The position numbers were made by a program, and so were the translations under genes. DNA of 54,732 bases, from contig JAAWBP010000082.1 of the NCBI GenBank assembly GCA_022792755.1, forward strand, positions 1 through 54,732, written 5' to 3'. This document shows, in pieces, positions 34,752-42,973 of this stretch. Source of the DNA: Oscillospiraceae bacterium (GTDB lineage: Bacteria > Bacillota > Clostridia > Oscillospirales > Ruminococcaceae). Within the stretch, counting starts at the first letter, position 1. Every line of letters starts with the position of its first letter. Under the pieces are notes generated by a model, which was not told where the DNA came from, ran no database searches, and saw nothing but the letters and a program-made list of their open reading frames with translations.

Positions 34752-34784
34752 AAGCTGCGCCTGAAAATTTTTCAGGCGCAGCTT
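34752..34784 (-). terminator. Terminator of the NSS transporter gene
   Basis: AAGCTGCGCCTGAA pairs with TTCAGGCGCAGCTT; on the minus strand a T-rich stretch follows. Confidence 0.8.
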
Positions 34785-34828
34785 CTTTCTTTTTGCACTT
34801 CGCTCTAAGCTGTAAAGCTGAATATCTG

Positions 34829-36157
34829 TTATACCCCGGCAATTTTCTGGTAAACGTCGATAAACCCGAGGATGGTAACGACTAAGATCAATGCCGGAGT
34901 GACAGTGCGGATACACCAAAGCCAAGCTTTTTTCAACCGGAATTTCATCCCTTCTGCTTCCATTTCCGCAATGAGCTTGCCCGGCTGCCAGAACCAGCCG
35001 ATGTAGATGCACATCAGCAGGCCGCCGACCGGAAGGAGGATGTTATCAGTCAGCATTCCCATAAAGTCGAAGATGCTGTAGTTGAGGATGGTGATATCCC
35101 CCAGCACGCCAAAGGAGAGCGAGCTCGGGATGCCGAGCAGGAAGACCGCCAGTCCGACAATTAAAATCGATTTTCTGCGGCTCCAGTGCAGGTCGTCGAT
35201 CGTATAGGAAACAACCGTTTCGAGCAGGGCGATCCCCGAGGTGACCGCGGCGAAAAGCATCAGAATAAAGAAGATGATCGCAAAGATCGAGCCCCCTGCG
35301 AAGGATTCAAACACCTTCGGCAGCGTCCCGAAGATCAAGCTTGGCCCCTGCGCCGGCTCCAGGCCGAATGCAAATACCGCGGGGAAAATCGCGATCCCGG
35401 CGAGGACAGCCGCGCCGGTGTCGAGCCCCGCTACGACGGCACAGTCTTTTGGGATGCTGTTCTTTTTATTGAGGTAGCTCCCGTAAGTCACGGTGATTCC
35501 CATCGCGAGGCTGAGCGAGTAAAACACCTGCCCGAGCGCCGCCGTGATTGACCCGAAGCTGAAGCTGTCGGCAGAGGGGGCAAACATGAACTCCAGGCCC
35601 TGCCATGCGCCCGGCAGCGTTACGGAACGAACCGCGATGATGACGATGAAGATGAAAAGCAGCGGCATCAAAAACTTCGATGCCTTTTCAATGCTTTTCG
35701 CCCCTTTATAACAGAGCAGGCAAGCGAGCGCCATAAAGACGAAATGCCAGACGATCGGCTCAACCGGGGATGCAATATAAGAACCGAAATCCACAGCCTG
35801 GAAGGTAACGGCGTAAGATTCGATATATTTGAGAATCCACCCGCCGATGACGCTGTAGTAGGAGAGGATCAAAAATGCAACCAAAACCCCTAAAACGCCG
35901 ATAACTGTGGCTTTTTTTCCGACAGAACGGTACGCACTGACCGGGCTTTTCTGGGTATAGCGGCCGAGCGACATTTCGGTGACCATGACCGGCAGGCCGA
36001 GAACAAGGATAAAGACGAGGTAGATGATTAAAAACCAAAACCCGCCGTTTTTCCCCATCAAATAGGGGAACTTCCAAAGATTCCCAAGCCCGATGGCGGA
36101 GCCGGCCGTCGCTAAAATAAAGCCGATGCCGGTCGCCCATTGATTCCTTTTTGCCAT
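34829..36157 (-). CDS. Sodium-dependent transporter, NSS (SNF) family
   Basis: A 442-residue membrane protein of the LeuT-like neurotransmitter:sodium symporter family, with about 11 transmembrane helices. Helix 1 carries GFILATAGSAIGLGNLWKFP, which includes the sodium/substrate-binding unwound region; GALALLETVV-type helix 8 and LDTGAAVLAGIAIFPAVF are also seen. Bacterial members import amino acids, often tryptophan, tyrosine or branched-chain, with Na+. The ATG at 36157 is chosen over 36184 because GGGGAGGAT precedes it and it yields MAKRNQWATGIG. Confidence 0.9.
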   Translation of the reverse strand: MAKRNQWATGIGFILATAGSAIGLGNLWKFPYLMGKNGGFWFLIIYLVFILVLGLPVMVTEMSLGRYTQKSPVSAYRSVGKKATVIGVLGVLVAFLILSYYSVIGGWILKYIESYAVTFQAVDFGSYIASPVEPIVWHFVFMALACLLCYKGAKSIEKASKFLMPLLFIFIVIIAVRSVTLPGAWQGLEFMFAPSADSFSFGSITAALGQVFYSLSLAMGITVTYGSYLNKKNSIPKDCAVVAGLDTGAAVLAGIAIFPAVFAFGLEPAQGPSLIFGTLPKVFESFAGGSIFAIIFFILMLFAAVTSGIALLETVVSYTIDDLHWSRRKSILIVGLAVFLLGIPSSLSFGVLGDITILNYSIFDFMGMLTDNILLPVGGLLMCIYIGWFWQPGKLIAEMEAEGMKFRLKKAWLWCIRTVTPALILVVTILGFIDVYQKIAGV

Positions 36158-36349
36158 AAAAAATGATCCTCCCCTATAAGTCATAAGATATTGAATAACA
36201 TTTTACAATATTATGGCCAAACAATCAATCTTTTTACGGCAATTTATTGCGGGAAATACGATATTTTGCATCAGAGGGAGGAAAAATGGGAAATTAGCTT
36301 TAAAAGGGCAATCGATTTTTGCAAAAAAGGCAGGGCTTGAAACAATCAA

Positions 36350-36757
36350 TCATCTTTTTGGAAAGCGGGAGTCTTCCATTGGCATCTGGCCTTCGCAGAG
36401 GGAAAAACCGTTTGCCTGGTAGAAAGGCAGGCTTTCCGGGTAGGAGATTAAGGCAATCCTCAAAAAATCCCGGTAGTGTTCCTTGAGCCTGATCATCATT
36501 TTATTTCCGATCCCCTGGCGCTGATAATCAGGGTGGACCAGCACGTAGGGGATATAAACGTTGATGGCGCTGTCGTCTAAAGCGGAAATCAGGCCGATCA
36601 GTTTTCCGGCTGAATTCCTGGCGGCTATATAATAGGAGGACTGTTTTACTGCCTGAAAGAGCCGCGCTTCATATTCTCCTGAACGCCATCCCAGTAGGAG
36701 AAATAATTCCTTCAGCTCTTCCGCTGAAATTGTTCCGTTCTCTTCAATGGCGACCAT
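36350..36757 (-). CDS. GNAT-family N-acetyltransferase
   Basis: A 135-residue small GNAT protein. The acetyl-CoA-binding motif VHPDYQRQGIGNKMMIRL lies near residue 74, preceded by GLISALDDSAINVYIPYVL (beta 4), and the C-terminal FYQANGFSLCEG closes the fold. The substrate is unknown. A GGGGATGG site stands before the ATG. It sits alone between the NSS transporter and the hexuronate operon. Confidence 0.82.
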   Translation of the reverse strand: MVAIEENGTISAEELKELFLLLGWRSGEYEARLFQAVKQSSYYIAARNSAGKLIGLISALDDSAINVYIPYVLVHPDYQRQGIGNKMMIRLKEHYRDFLRIALISYPESLPFYQANGFSLCEGQMPMEDSRFPKR

Positions 36758-36839
36758 ACGCCCATCCCCTTTCGTCTTAAATCTATGTGAAACCAGCGGG
36801 GAATTATGACAGATGCCGCTGAAAAGAGCACTACTAGAA

Positions 36840-36871
36840 AAAGCCAGCGCCTGAAAAGACGCTGGCTTTTA
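36840..36871 (-). terminator. Terminator of the glucuronate operon
   Basis: AAAAGCCAGCG pairs with CGCTGGCTTTT, loop CCTGAAAAGA, just after kdgK. The stem closely matches the one at 19915-19936. Confidence 0.85.
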
Positions 36872-36890
36872 TCCTGAAACAAGGAAAGGC

Positions 36891-37910
36891 TTACCGGTTC
36901 ATTTCACTCTGCGGCCCGGTGCTGTGATGGGCCGCGATCATCCCGTCGATTTCCTTTAAGCTGGTGCAGGGCAGGTCGCCCGCCACCGTTTCTTTGACAG
37001 CGGCCATGGCGTTTCCGTATTCCACGGCTTTCTGCATGGAAAGCCCCGAGAGGATGGCGTAAAGGACACCGGAAACATAGGCGTCGCCGCTGCCGATCCG
37101 GTCGACGACCTCGATGCCGCAGTACGGCTCTTCGGTGTAGAAGGCATCGGCCTCCGCATCGTAGAGCAGGGAAGTGAAGTCATGGCTCGAAGGGCTGTTG
37201 ATCTTCCGCTTGGTGGTGGCGACCACCTTGAGGGAATAGGTCGCGGCGAACTCTTTGAGGATCTCCTCCAGCCCACCGGTCCGCCCGAACATCCGGCGGC
37301 AGCTTTCCTCTGAAATAAAGAGGATGTCGATGTACGGCAGTACCGCCTCGATCGCGGCTTTGGCCTTTTCTTCTCCCCAAAGGTTGGCGCGGTAGTTGAC
37401 GTCAAACGAAATCAGGGCGCCGTTTTCCTTGAATTTTTTCATCACGGCCGTGGCGTTTGCGCAGATCTCGTCTGAAAGCGCCAGAGTGATGCCGCTGGTG
37501 TGGAACAGCCGGGTATTGGTGTAGATTTCTTCCGGGAGCTCCTCCGCCTTGAAACGAGTGGCAGAGGAATTTTTGCGGTCATAGACCACGCTCGGCTTCC
37601 GCGGCGCTGCGCCGCTTTCCAAAAAGTAGATCCCAACCCGGGCGCCGTCGGCGGAATCGTTTACAACGTAACGATCATCCACCCCGATCGAGCGCATCTC
37701 CCGCGTGATAAAATTGCGCAGCTCGCTGACGGGCAGCTTGGTGGCAAAGGCCGTTTTCAGCCCCAGCGCCGCAATGCCGGCCATCACGTTCAGTTCCGAC
37801 CCGCCGGGCTTGTTTTCCAAAAGGCCCGCGCGGGAGAGCCGCTCTTTCCCGGCCGGGGAGAGACGGAGCATCACTTCCCCTAAGCCGATTGCATCGAATT
37901 GTTTCTCCAT
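36891..37910 (-). CDS. kdgK: 2-dehydro-3-deoxygluconate kinase
   Basis: A PfkB-family kinase phosphorylating 2-keto-3-deoxygluconate (KDG) to KDPG with ATP. The 339-residue protein begins with the PfkB motif IGLGEVMLRLSP, has PGGSELNVMAGIAALGL near 31 and the catalytic DRIGSGDAYVSGVLYAI near 262 (catalytic Asp in GSGDA). Position in the uxu operon fixes the substrate as KDG with good confidence. It is the last gene, 14 bases after the aldolase gene. Confidence 0.93.
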   Translation of the reverse strand: MEKQFDAIGLGEVMLRLSPAGKERLSRAGLLENKPGGSELNVMAGIAALGLKTAFATKLPVSELRNFITREMRSIGVDDRYVVNDSADGARVGIYFLESGAAPRKPSVVYDRKNSSATRFKAEELPEEIYTNTRLFHTSGITLALSDEICANATAVMKKFKENGALISFDVNYRANLWGEEKAKAAIEAVLPYIDILFISEESCRRMFGRTGGLEEILKEFAATYSLKVVATTKRKINSPSSHDFTSLLYDAEADAFYTEEPYCGIEVVDRIGSGDAYVSGVLYAILSGLSMQKAVEYGNAMAAVKETVAGDLPCTSLKEIDGMIAAHHSTGPQSEMNR

Positions 37911-37924
37911 CGTTGTCCTCCGCG

Positions 37925-38890
37925 TTACGCCTTTTGTTTGAGATGGACGGCAAAGCCGCCGATCTCCCCATCCAGATAAACCAAATTCAGGTTGCCATTG
38001 GCGTCGTAGGTCTTGCTTTCCTCACAGAAGGTGACCCCTTTACCGGAAAGGTAATACATTGCCCGCCGGATGTCGTTGGTCTGGACGGCGATATGCCCAT
38101 TGGTTCCCCGTCCGTTGAATTTCATGATCTCGATGACGTCGTCCATAAAGATCGACTGCTCGCCGTCGTTGAGCGCCATCCCAAAGAAGGACTCGAACAG
38201 CTTCGCCGCCTTCATCGCCTCTTCGCCGCCCGACGAGTTGATGCCGATATGTACCAACTTGAAGCCCAGCATGGCGGTGATGGCCTGGCGGGCGAGCGCC
38301 TCAATTTCGTCATAGCGCTCTTCCTTCAACAGCGCGTCGGTCACCATCCAGCTTCCGCCGCAGGCGACGATCTTTTTAAAGGAGAGGTAATCGTTGAGGT
38401 TTTTGGGGGAGATTCCGCCCGTCGGCATGAATTTCACATTGCCGTAGGGCGCGCTCATCGCCTTGATCATCGCAAGGCCGCCCGCCGCCTCCGCCGGGAA
38501 GAATTTCACCGTGTCGAGCCCAAGCTCCAAAGCGGTTTCGATATTGCTCGGGGAGGAACAGCCCGGAATCATCGGAACGCCCTTTTCGAGACAATACTTC
38601 ACAATGTTGGGATTCAACCCCGGGGAGACGATGAATTTCGCCCCTGCTTTGACGGCGTTGTCCACCTGCTCTTTTGTCAGGACGGTGCCCGCGCCGACCA
38701 GCATCTCCGGGAATTTTTCAGAGATGCGGGAAATCGCCTCCGCTGCTTCTTCGGTGCGGAAGGTGACCTCCGCCACCGGCAGGCCGCCCTTGATCAGGGC
38801 GTCCGCGAGCGGGATGGCCTTTTCGGCATCGTCGATCTTGATGACGGGGACGATGCCGATTTTGCCGATGGTTTCAAAAATTTCGTTCAT
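37925..38890 (-). CDS. KDPG/KHG aldolase fused to a VOC-like domain
   Basis: A 321-residue two-domain protein. Residues about 1-205 are a class I KDPG aldolase: E41 in AEVTFRT, and the Schiff-base lysine K129 in DTVKFFPAEAAGG. It splits KDPG into pyruvate and glyceraldehyde-3-phosphate. Residues about 210-320 (starting FKLVHIGINSSGG) resemble a vicinal-oxygen-chelate/glyoxalase-like fold with FFGMALNDG, NGHIAVQTNDI and GEIGGFAVHL. Single-domain aldolases are about 200 aa, so this is an extended form seen in some Clostridia. The VOC part's job is unknown. It lies between uxuA and kdgK. Confidence 0.9.
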   Translation of the reverse strand: MNEIFETIGKIGIVPVIKIDDAEKAIPLADALIKGGLPVAEVTFRTEEAAEAISRISEKFPEMLVGAGTVLTKEQVDNAVKAGAKFIVSPGLNPNIVKYCLEKGVPMIPGCSSPSNIETALELGLDTVKFFPAEAAGGLAMIKAMSAPYGNVKFMPTGGISPKNLNDYLSFKKIVACGGSWMVTDALLKEERYDEIEALARQAITAMLGFKLVHIGINSSGGEEAMKAAKLFESFFGMALNDGEQSIFMDDVIEIMKFNGRGTNGHIAVQTNDIRRAMYYLSGKGVTFCEESKTYDANGNLNLVYLDGEIGGFAVHLKQKA

Positions 38891-38906
38891 GACTCCACCT
38901 CACAGC

Positions 38907-39980
38907 TTATTTGCCGGATTTTTCAAGCGCTTCGATGATGCCGGACATATAGGCGGCGCCGAGCGCGCGGTCGTACAGCCCGTAACCCGGGCGGCCCTGT
39001 TCGTCCCAGATCATCCGCCCGTGGTCGGGGCGGATCAGGCCCTGGTAACCGTTCTTGTGCAGGATTTCGAGCACCTTGTAGATGTTGATATCGCCCTCTT
39101 CGGTCATGTGGGCGCCTTCGTAGAACATCCCGGGCTTTACGAACTTGATGTTGCGGATGTGCATAAAGGCGATCCGGTCGATCTTGGAGAAATGATCGAC
39201 GATGTCGAGGATGTCGTTATCAGGGTTCGACCCGAGCGAGCCGGTGCAGACGGTCAGGCAGTTGGAGGGGGAATCCACCATCTCCACGATCTTCTGCAAG
39301 CTTTCCTTGCTGTTGACGATCCGGGGCAGCCCGAAGAGGTTCCACGGCGGGTCGTCCGAATGAACCGCCATCTTGATGTCGTTTTCCTCCGCAACAGGGA
39401 TGACCTGCTCCAGAAAATACTTGTAGTTGGCGCGGAGGTCCTCGTCGGTGACGCCTTTGTACTTTTCGAGGGATTCCTTGATGTAGGGGATGCGGCTCGG
39501 CTCCCAGCCAGGGAGGACGAAGCCGTTCGACCCGGATTCGACCATCTTAAACATGTCGTCCGGACTGGAAGCATCAATCACGCTCTGGTCGAAGGCCATG
39601 GTGTTGGAGCCGTCGGGAAGGACATAGGCCATCTCGGTTTTGGTGAAGTCGAAGACCGGCATAAAGTTGTAGCAGACCATATGGATGCCGGCTTTGCCGA
39701 GGTTGACTAAGGTTTTCTTGTAATTTTCGATGTACCGTTCGCGGCTGGGGAGGCCGAGCTTGATGTCCTCGTGGACGTTGACGCTTTCGATCCCGTCCAG
39801 GGTGAGGCCCGCTTTCTCCACCTGCGCTTTGACCTTGAGGATGTCCTCGAGCTCCCAGAGCTCCCCGGCCGGAACATCCAGCAGGGAGGTGATGATGCCT
39901 TTTATGTAGGGAACCTGCTTCACAGCCTGAAGGGAGATGTTGTCGTTGTTTTCGCCGTACCAGCGGAATGTCATTCTCAT
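38907..39980 (-). CDS. uxuA: Mannonate dehydratase
   Basis: UxuA dehydrates D-mannonate to KDG in the hexuronate pathway using a divalent metal. The 357-residue length matches the family (about 360-395). Recognisable motifs are MRMTFRWYGENND at the start, MAVHSDDPPWNLFGLPRI in the middle and IRPDHGRMIWDEQGRPGYGL then YDRALGAAYM at the end; the His, Asp and Cys ligands fall in these blocks. It lies between uxuB and the aldolase gene behind a strong AGGAGG site. Confidence 0.96.
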   Translation of the reverse strand: MRMTFRWYGENNDNISLQAVKQVPYIKGIITSLLDVPAGELWELEDILKVKAQVEKAGLTLDGIESVNVHEDIKLGLPSRERYIENYKKTLVNLGKAGIHMVCYNFMPVFDFTKTEMAYVLPDGSNTMAFDQSVIDASSPDDMFKMVESGSNGFVLPGWEPSRIPYIKESLEKYKGVTDEDLRANYKYFLEQVIPVAEENDIKMAVHSDDPPWNLFGLPRIVNSKESLQKIVEMVDSPSNCLTVCTGSLGSNPDNDILDIVDHFSKIDRIAFMHIRNIKFVKPGMFYEGAHMTEEGDINIYKVLEILHKNGYQGLIRPDHGRMIWDEQGRPGYGLYDRALGAAYMSGIIEALEKSGK

Positions 39981-40065
39981 AACGGAATTCCTCCTTTTTT
40001 AGTTGAAACCAAACTCCGTCGGGGGCCGGGGCCGAAGCCCGGCCCGACGGATGGGAAATGCGGGA

Positions 40066-40902
40066 TCAGACGCCGGAGTAAGCCCAGAAACCGCCGTCGA
40101 TCGGGACTTCGATCCCGGTGACGAAGGCCGCGGCATCGTCGTCGAGGAGATAGCGCACGGTGCCGATCAGGTCTTTTTCCACGCCGAACCGTTTCATCGG
40201 GGTGTGGGTGAGGATTTTGTGGGAGCGCTCGGTCAGAGAGCCGTCCGGATTGCGGAGCAGGGCCGCATTCTGGATCGTCTCAAAGAAGCCGGGGGCAATC
40301 GCGTTGACCCGGATGCCGCATTCGGCGAAATAAACACAGAGGTATTTCGTGAAGTTGGTGATCCCGGCCTTGGCCGCCGCATAAGCCGGAACCTTGGTCA
40401 TCGGGGAAGCGGAAGCCATCGAGGAGATGTTGAGGATCGAGCCTTTGCCCGCCTCGACCATGTCGGGGGCGAACTCCTGGGTGACGATCAGCGTCCCCAT
40501 GAAGTTGATGGAAAAGACCTTCATGAAAGCGTTTGCGTCGATGTCGAGCAGGGTGCGCTCATTCGGGTTTTTCCAGTCCTCCACCTTGAAGAGCTCCTGG
40601 GTGGTGGTCGCCATCGGGTTGTTGCCGCCCGCGCCGTTAATCAGGATATCACAGGGGCCGAACGCCTTTTTGACCTCTTCGTGGGCTTCCTTCACCTTTT
40701 CCGGCTCCAGCACGTTGCAGGAGACCGCAATTGCTTTTCCGCCTGCCGCGTTGATCTCGTCCGCGTACTTCTTCGCCGCGTCGAGATTCAGGTCGAGCAG
40801 GGCTATTTTTGCACCGTCTTTCGCCAGTTCTTTGGCGAAGAAGCTGCAAAGGACGCCGCCCGCCCCGGTGATTACAATTACTTTGTCTTTCAGGTTTGCC
40901 AT
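40066..40902 (-). CDS. uxuB: SDR-type D-mannonate oxidoreductase (fructuronate reductase)
   Basis: A 278-residue short-chain dehydrogenase with NAD-binding VITGAGG near residue 10, NGAGGN near 91, the catalytic Ser in SSMASAS, and YAAAKAG (Tyr-Lys). It reduces fructuronate to D-mannonate. Two unrelated families do this; the SDR type is the one known from Bacillus (about 278 aa), and the size and neighbours agree. The ATG at 40902 is preferred over 40911 because AAAGGAT is at better spacing. It is next to uxuA. Confidence 0.88.
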   Translation of the reverse strand: MANLKDKVIVITGAGGVLCSFFAKELAKDGAKIALLDLNLDAAKKYADEINAAGGKAIAVSCNVLEPEKVKEAHEEVKKAFGPCDILINGAGGNNPMATTTQELFKVEDWKNPNERTLLDIDANAFMKVFSINFMGTLIVTQEFAPDMVEAGKGSILNISSMASASPMTKVPAYAAAKAGITNFTKYLCVYFAECGIRVNAIAPGFFETIQNAALLRNPDGSLTERSHKILTHTPMKRFGVEKDLIGTVRYLLDDDAAAFVTGIEVPIDGGFWAYSGV

Positions 40903-40939
40903 AAAAAACATCCTTTCGTTCTTTATTTACTCTGATATA

Positions 40940-42940
40940 TCACGGATAGATTTTCCGGCCCTTTGCATCCGGCGTGCCGGTGTGCCGGTAGAAGTAGGTG
41001 TTGACGATGTCGCGCCACTCTTTGGAATTCTCAAACTGGATATTCAGCCGCTCTTTGACCAGGGCGAAGATGTCCGGCTGGATCATGTGCTCCAGGGCCG
41101 CCCAGTCCCTGATGTACCCTTTGACCGTTTCGACCCCTTCGAAATGGGTGTCGTAGATGTGCTGGATCAGGGTTTTCCCGGATTTCAGCTTGTGGGTGTA
41201 ATCCACGTGGTGGAAGAATAAGAGCAGGTCGTCCGGGCAGGTGTCGGCCTTTTCATAGAGAGAGGCATTTGGTTCAAAATACTGGCTGGTGTAGCCGGTT
41301 CCGGTCGCAACGGTGCGGTCTACGCCGACCCCTTTCCAGTCGGCAAAGTGGTAGGTGCCCCAGCGGTCGTATTCGTAACCGTCTACGCTCGGGCCGTAGT
41401 GGACATGCGGCGTGACCATCCAGCCCACGCCGAGGGGGGAGGTGTAATTCTCATAGGTGCGCCGGGAGCTCATCAGCATCGGGAGCATGGTATCCATGAC
41501 CGTTTTGTTGACGCCCAGTGTGAGGCCGGTCCACTCCCGCGCGATCTCCTCGGCGGTGAGGTCGGCGTTCCAGCAGAGCCGCCCATAGCCGTAGAGGTTC
41601 GCTTGGGCCAGCGGGCTTCCAGTCCAGCATTCGTCGTCCCCGATATTCGAGACGGCGGCGAGCCCGGCGTGCTTCGGGTGATGCAGGCTTCCGTCGCACA
41701 TCTTTTTCACGTAAGAACCCTTGCCCTTTGCATAGGTGTCAAAGTCCAGCACCTCTTTCCAGAGCGGGACGAGGTAGCAAAGATGGCGCTGCTGACCGGT
41801 GTATTCCTGTGTGACCTCGAACTCCAGGATCTGGTTGGTCTGCGGCATTGCGCCGAGAAGGGGAGAGACCGCCTCGCGGATCTGGAAATCCATCGGGCCG
41901 TTTTTGATCTGGAGGATGACGTTGTCGGCAAACTTGCCGTCGAGCGGCATGAAGTGGTCGTAGGCAGCGCGGGCGCGGTCGGTGGTGCGGTCGCGCCAAT
42001 CCTGGTTGCAGTTGTAGACAAAGCAGCGCCAAATGACGATGCCGCCGTAGGGCTTGACCGCCTCCGCCAGCATGTTGGAGCCGTCGGCGTGGTTCCGGCC
42101 GTAGGTAAACGGGCCGGGGCGGCCTTCGGAATCGGCTTTTACAAGGAATCCGCCGAAGGTGGGAACCGCTTCATAGATCGTCTTGGCGGCATCTTTCCAC
42201 CAGCTGCGCACCCGCTCGTCCAGCGGGTCGGAAACGTCGATGCCGCCGAGCTGGATCGGCGCCGCGAAGTTGACACACATATACATGGTGATGCCGTAGC
42301 TGTTGAAAACGTCATTGTACCGCTTCACCATCGGGAGATATTCCGGGGTGATGAACTTGGTTTCGTGGAAATGGACGTTAACGTTGTTGATTGAGATGGC
42401 GTTGAGGCCGACCGAGGCGAGCATCCGGGCGTAGTCCTTGATCCGGCTCAAATCCTCCATAAACCGGTAATCCGTGAAGAAGATCGAACGGCCGGCATAG
42501 CCGCGCTCGATGTCCCCATCGCCGTTGTCCCACTGGTTGATCATCCGGATTTCGTTGCGCGGATAATCCATTTTACAGCATTCTTCCGGTGTTTTTCCAA
42601 GCGCTAGTCCTTGCAACAAGCTGAAAACACCGTAAAGCAGGCCGGTGGAGCTTTCCCCGGCGACCATGAAGCCGTGGCTGCTTTTTTCGATGACGTATCC
42701 GTCCTTGTGCTCGACGGCCGGCAGCCCTGCGACCAGGCGGAGGCTGGCACCCGATTCGACCCTCGCGGGGGCCGGGAGCCCGACGGCCTTGCAGAAGCAT
42801 TCGATCTCCTCTACGGCGGAATCGGTGATTTTATCGCCGTTTTCAACGCTGACCGAAGCGAGATTTGCCGCCAGAACCTCCTTGTTTAAAGAATCGGCGT
42901 TGGTGTCGTACCGCAGCCAGCAGTCATAAAGCGCGCTCAT
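40940..42940 (-). CDS. aguA: Alpha-glucuronidase, GH67
   Basis: GH67 enzymes remove (4-O-methyl-)glucuronic acid from the non-reducing-end xylose of short aldouronic acids. The 666-residue protein has a small N-terminal domain, a central TIM barrel and a C-terminal helical domain. Catalytic candidates from comparison with the Geobacillus enzyme are the general acid E272 in KADSEGRPGP and the bases D351 in NGPMDFQIRE and E379 in VTQEYTG. There is no signal peptide, so it acts in the cytoplasm on imported oligosaccharides, as in other Gram-positive GH67 systems. It lies between the CE15 and uxuB genes. Confidence 0.95.
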   Translation of the reverse strand: MSALYDCWLRYDTNADSLNKEVLAANLASVSVENGDKITDSAVEEIECFCKAVGLPAPARVESGASLRLVAGLPAVEHKDGYVIEKSSHGFMVAGESSTGLLYGVFSLLQGLALGKTPEECCKMDYPRNEIRMINQWDNGDGDIERGYAGRSIFFTDYRFMEDLSRIKDYARMLASVGLNAISINNVNVHFHETKFITPEYLPMVKRYNDVFNSYGITMYMCVNFAAPIQLGGIDVSDPLDERVRSWWKDAAKTIYEAVPTFGGFLVKADSEGRPGPFTYGRNHADGSNMLAEAVKPYGGIVIWRCFVYNCNQDWRDRTTDRARAAYDHFMPLDGKFADNVILQIKNGPMDFQIREAVSPLLGAMPQTNQILEFEVTQEYTGQQRHLCYLVPLWKEVLDFDTYAKGKGSYVKKMCDGSLHHPKHAGLAAVSNIGDDECWTGSPLAQANLYGYGRLCWNADLTAEEIAREWTGLTLGVNKTVMDTMLPMLMSSRRTYENYTSPLGVGWMVTPHVHYGPSVDGYEYDRWGTYHFADWKGVGVDRTVATGTGYTSQYFEPNASLYEKADTCPDDLLLFFHHVDYTHKLKSGKTLIQHIYDTHFEGVETVKGYIRDWAALEHMIQPDIFALVKERLNIQFENSKEWRDIVNTYFYRHTGTPDAKGRKIYP

Positions 42941-42973
42941 AACATCCTTCCTTTCTCGGTTTCGTTTACAGTG

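Noticed and set aside
41348..42394. A 348-residue plus-strand frame antisense to the GH67 gene
   Set aside because: No recognisable domain and no start signal; the opposite strand carries an intact, motif-complete alpha-glucuronidase.
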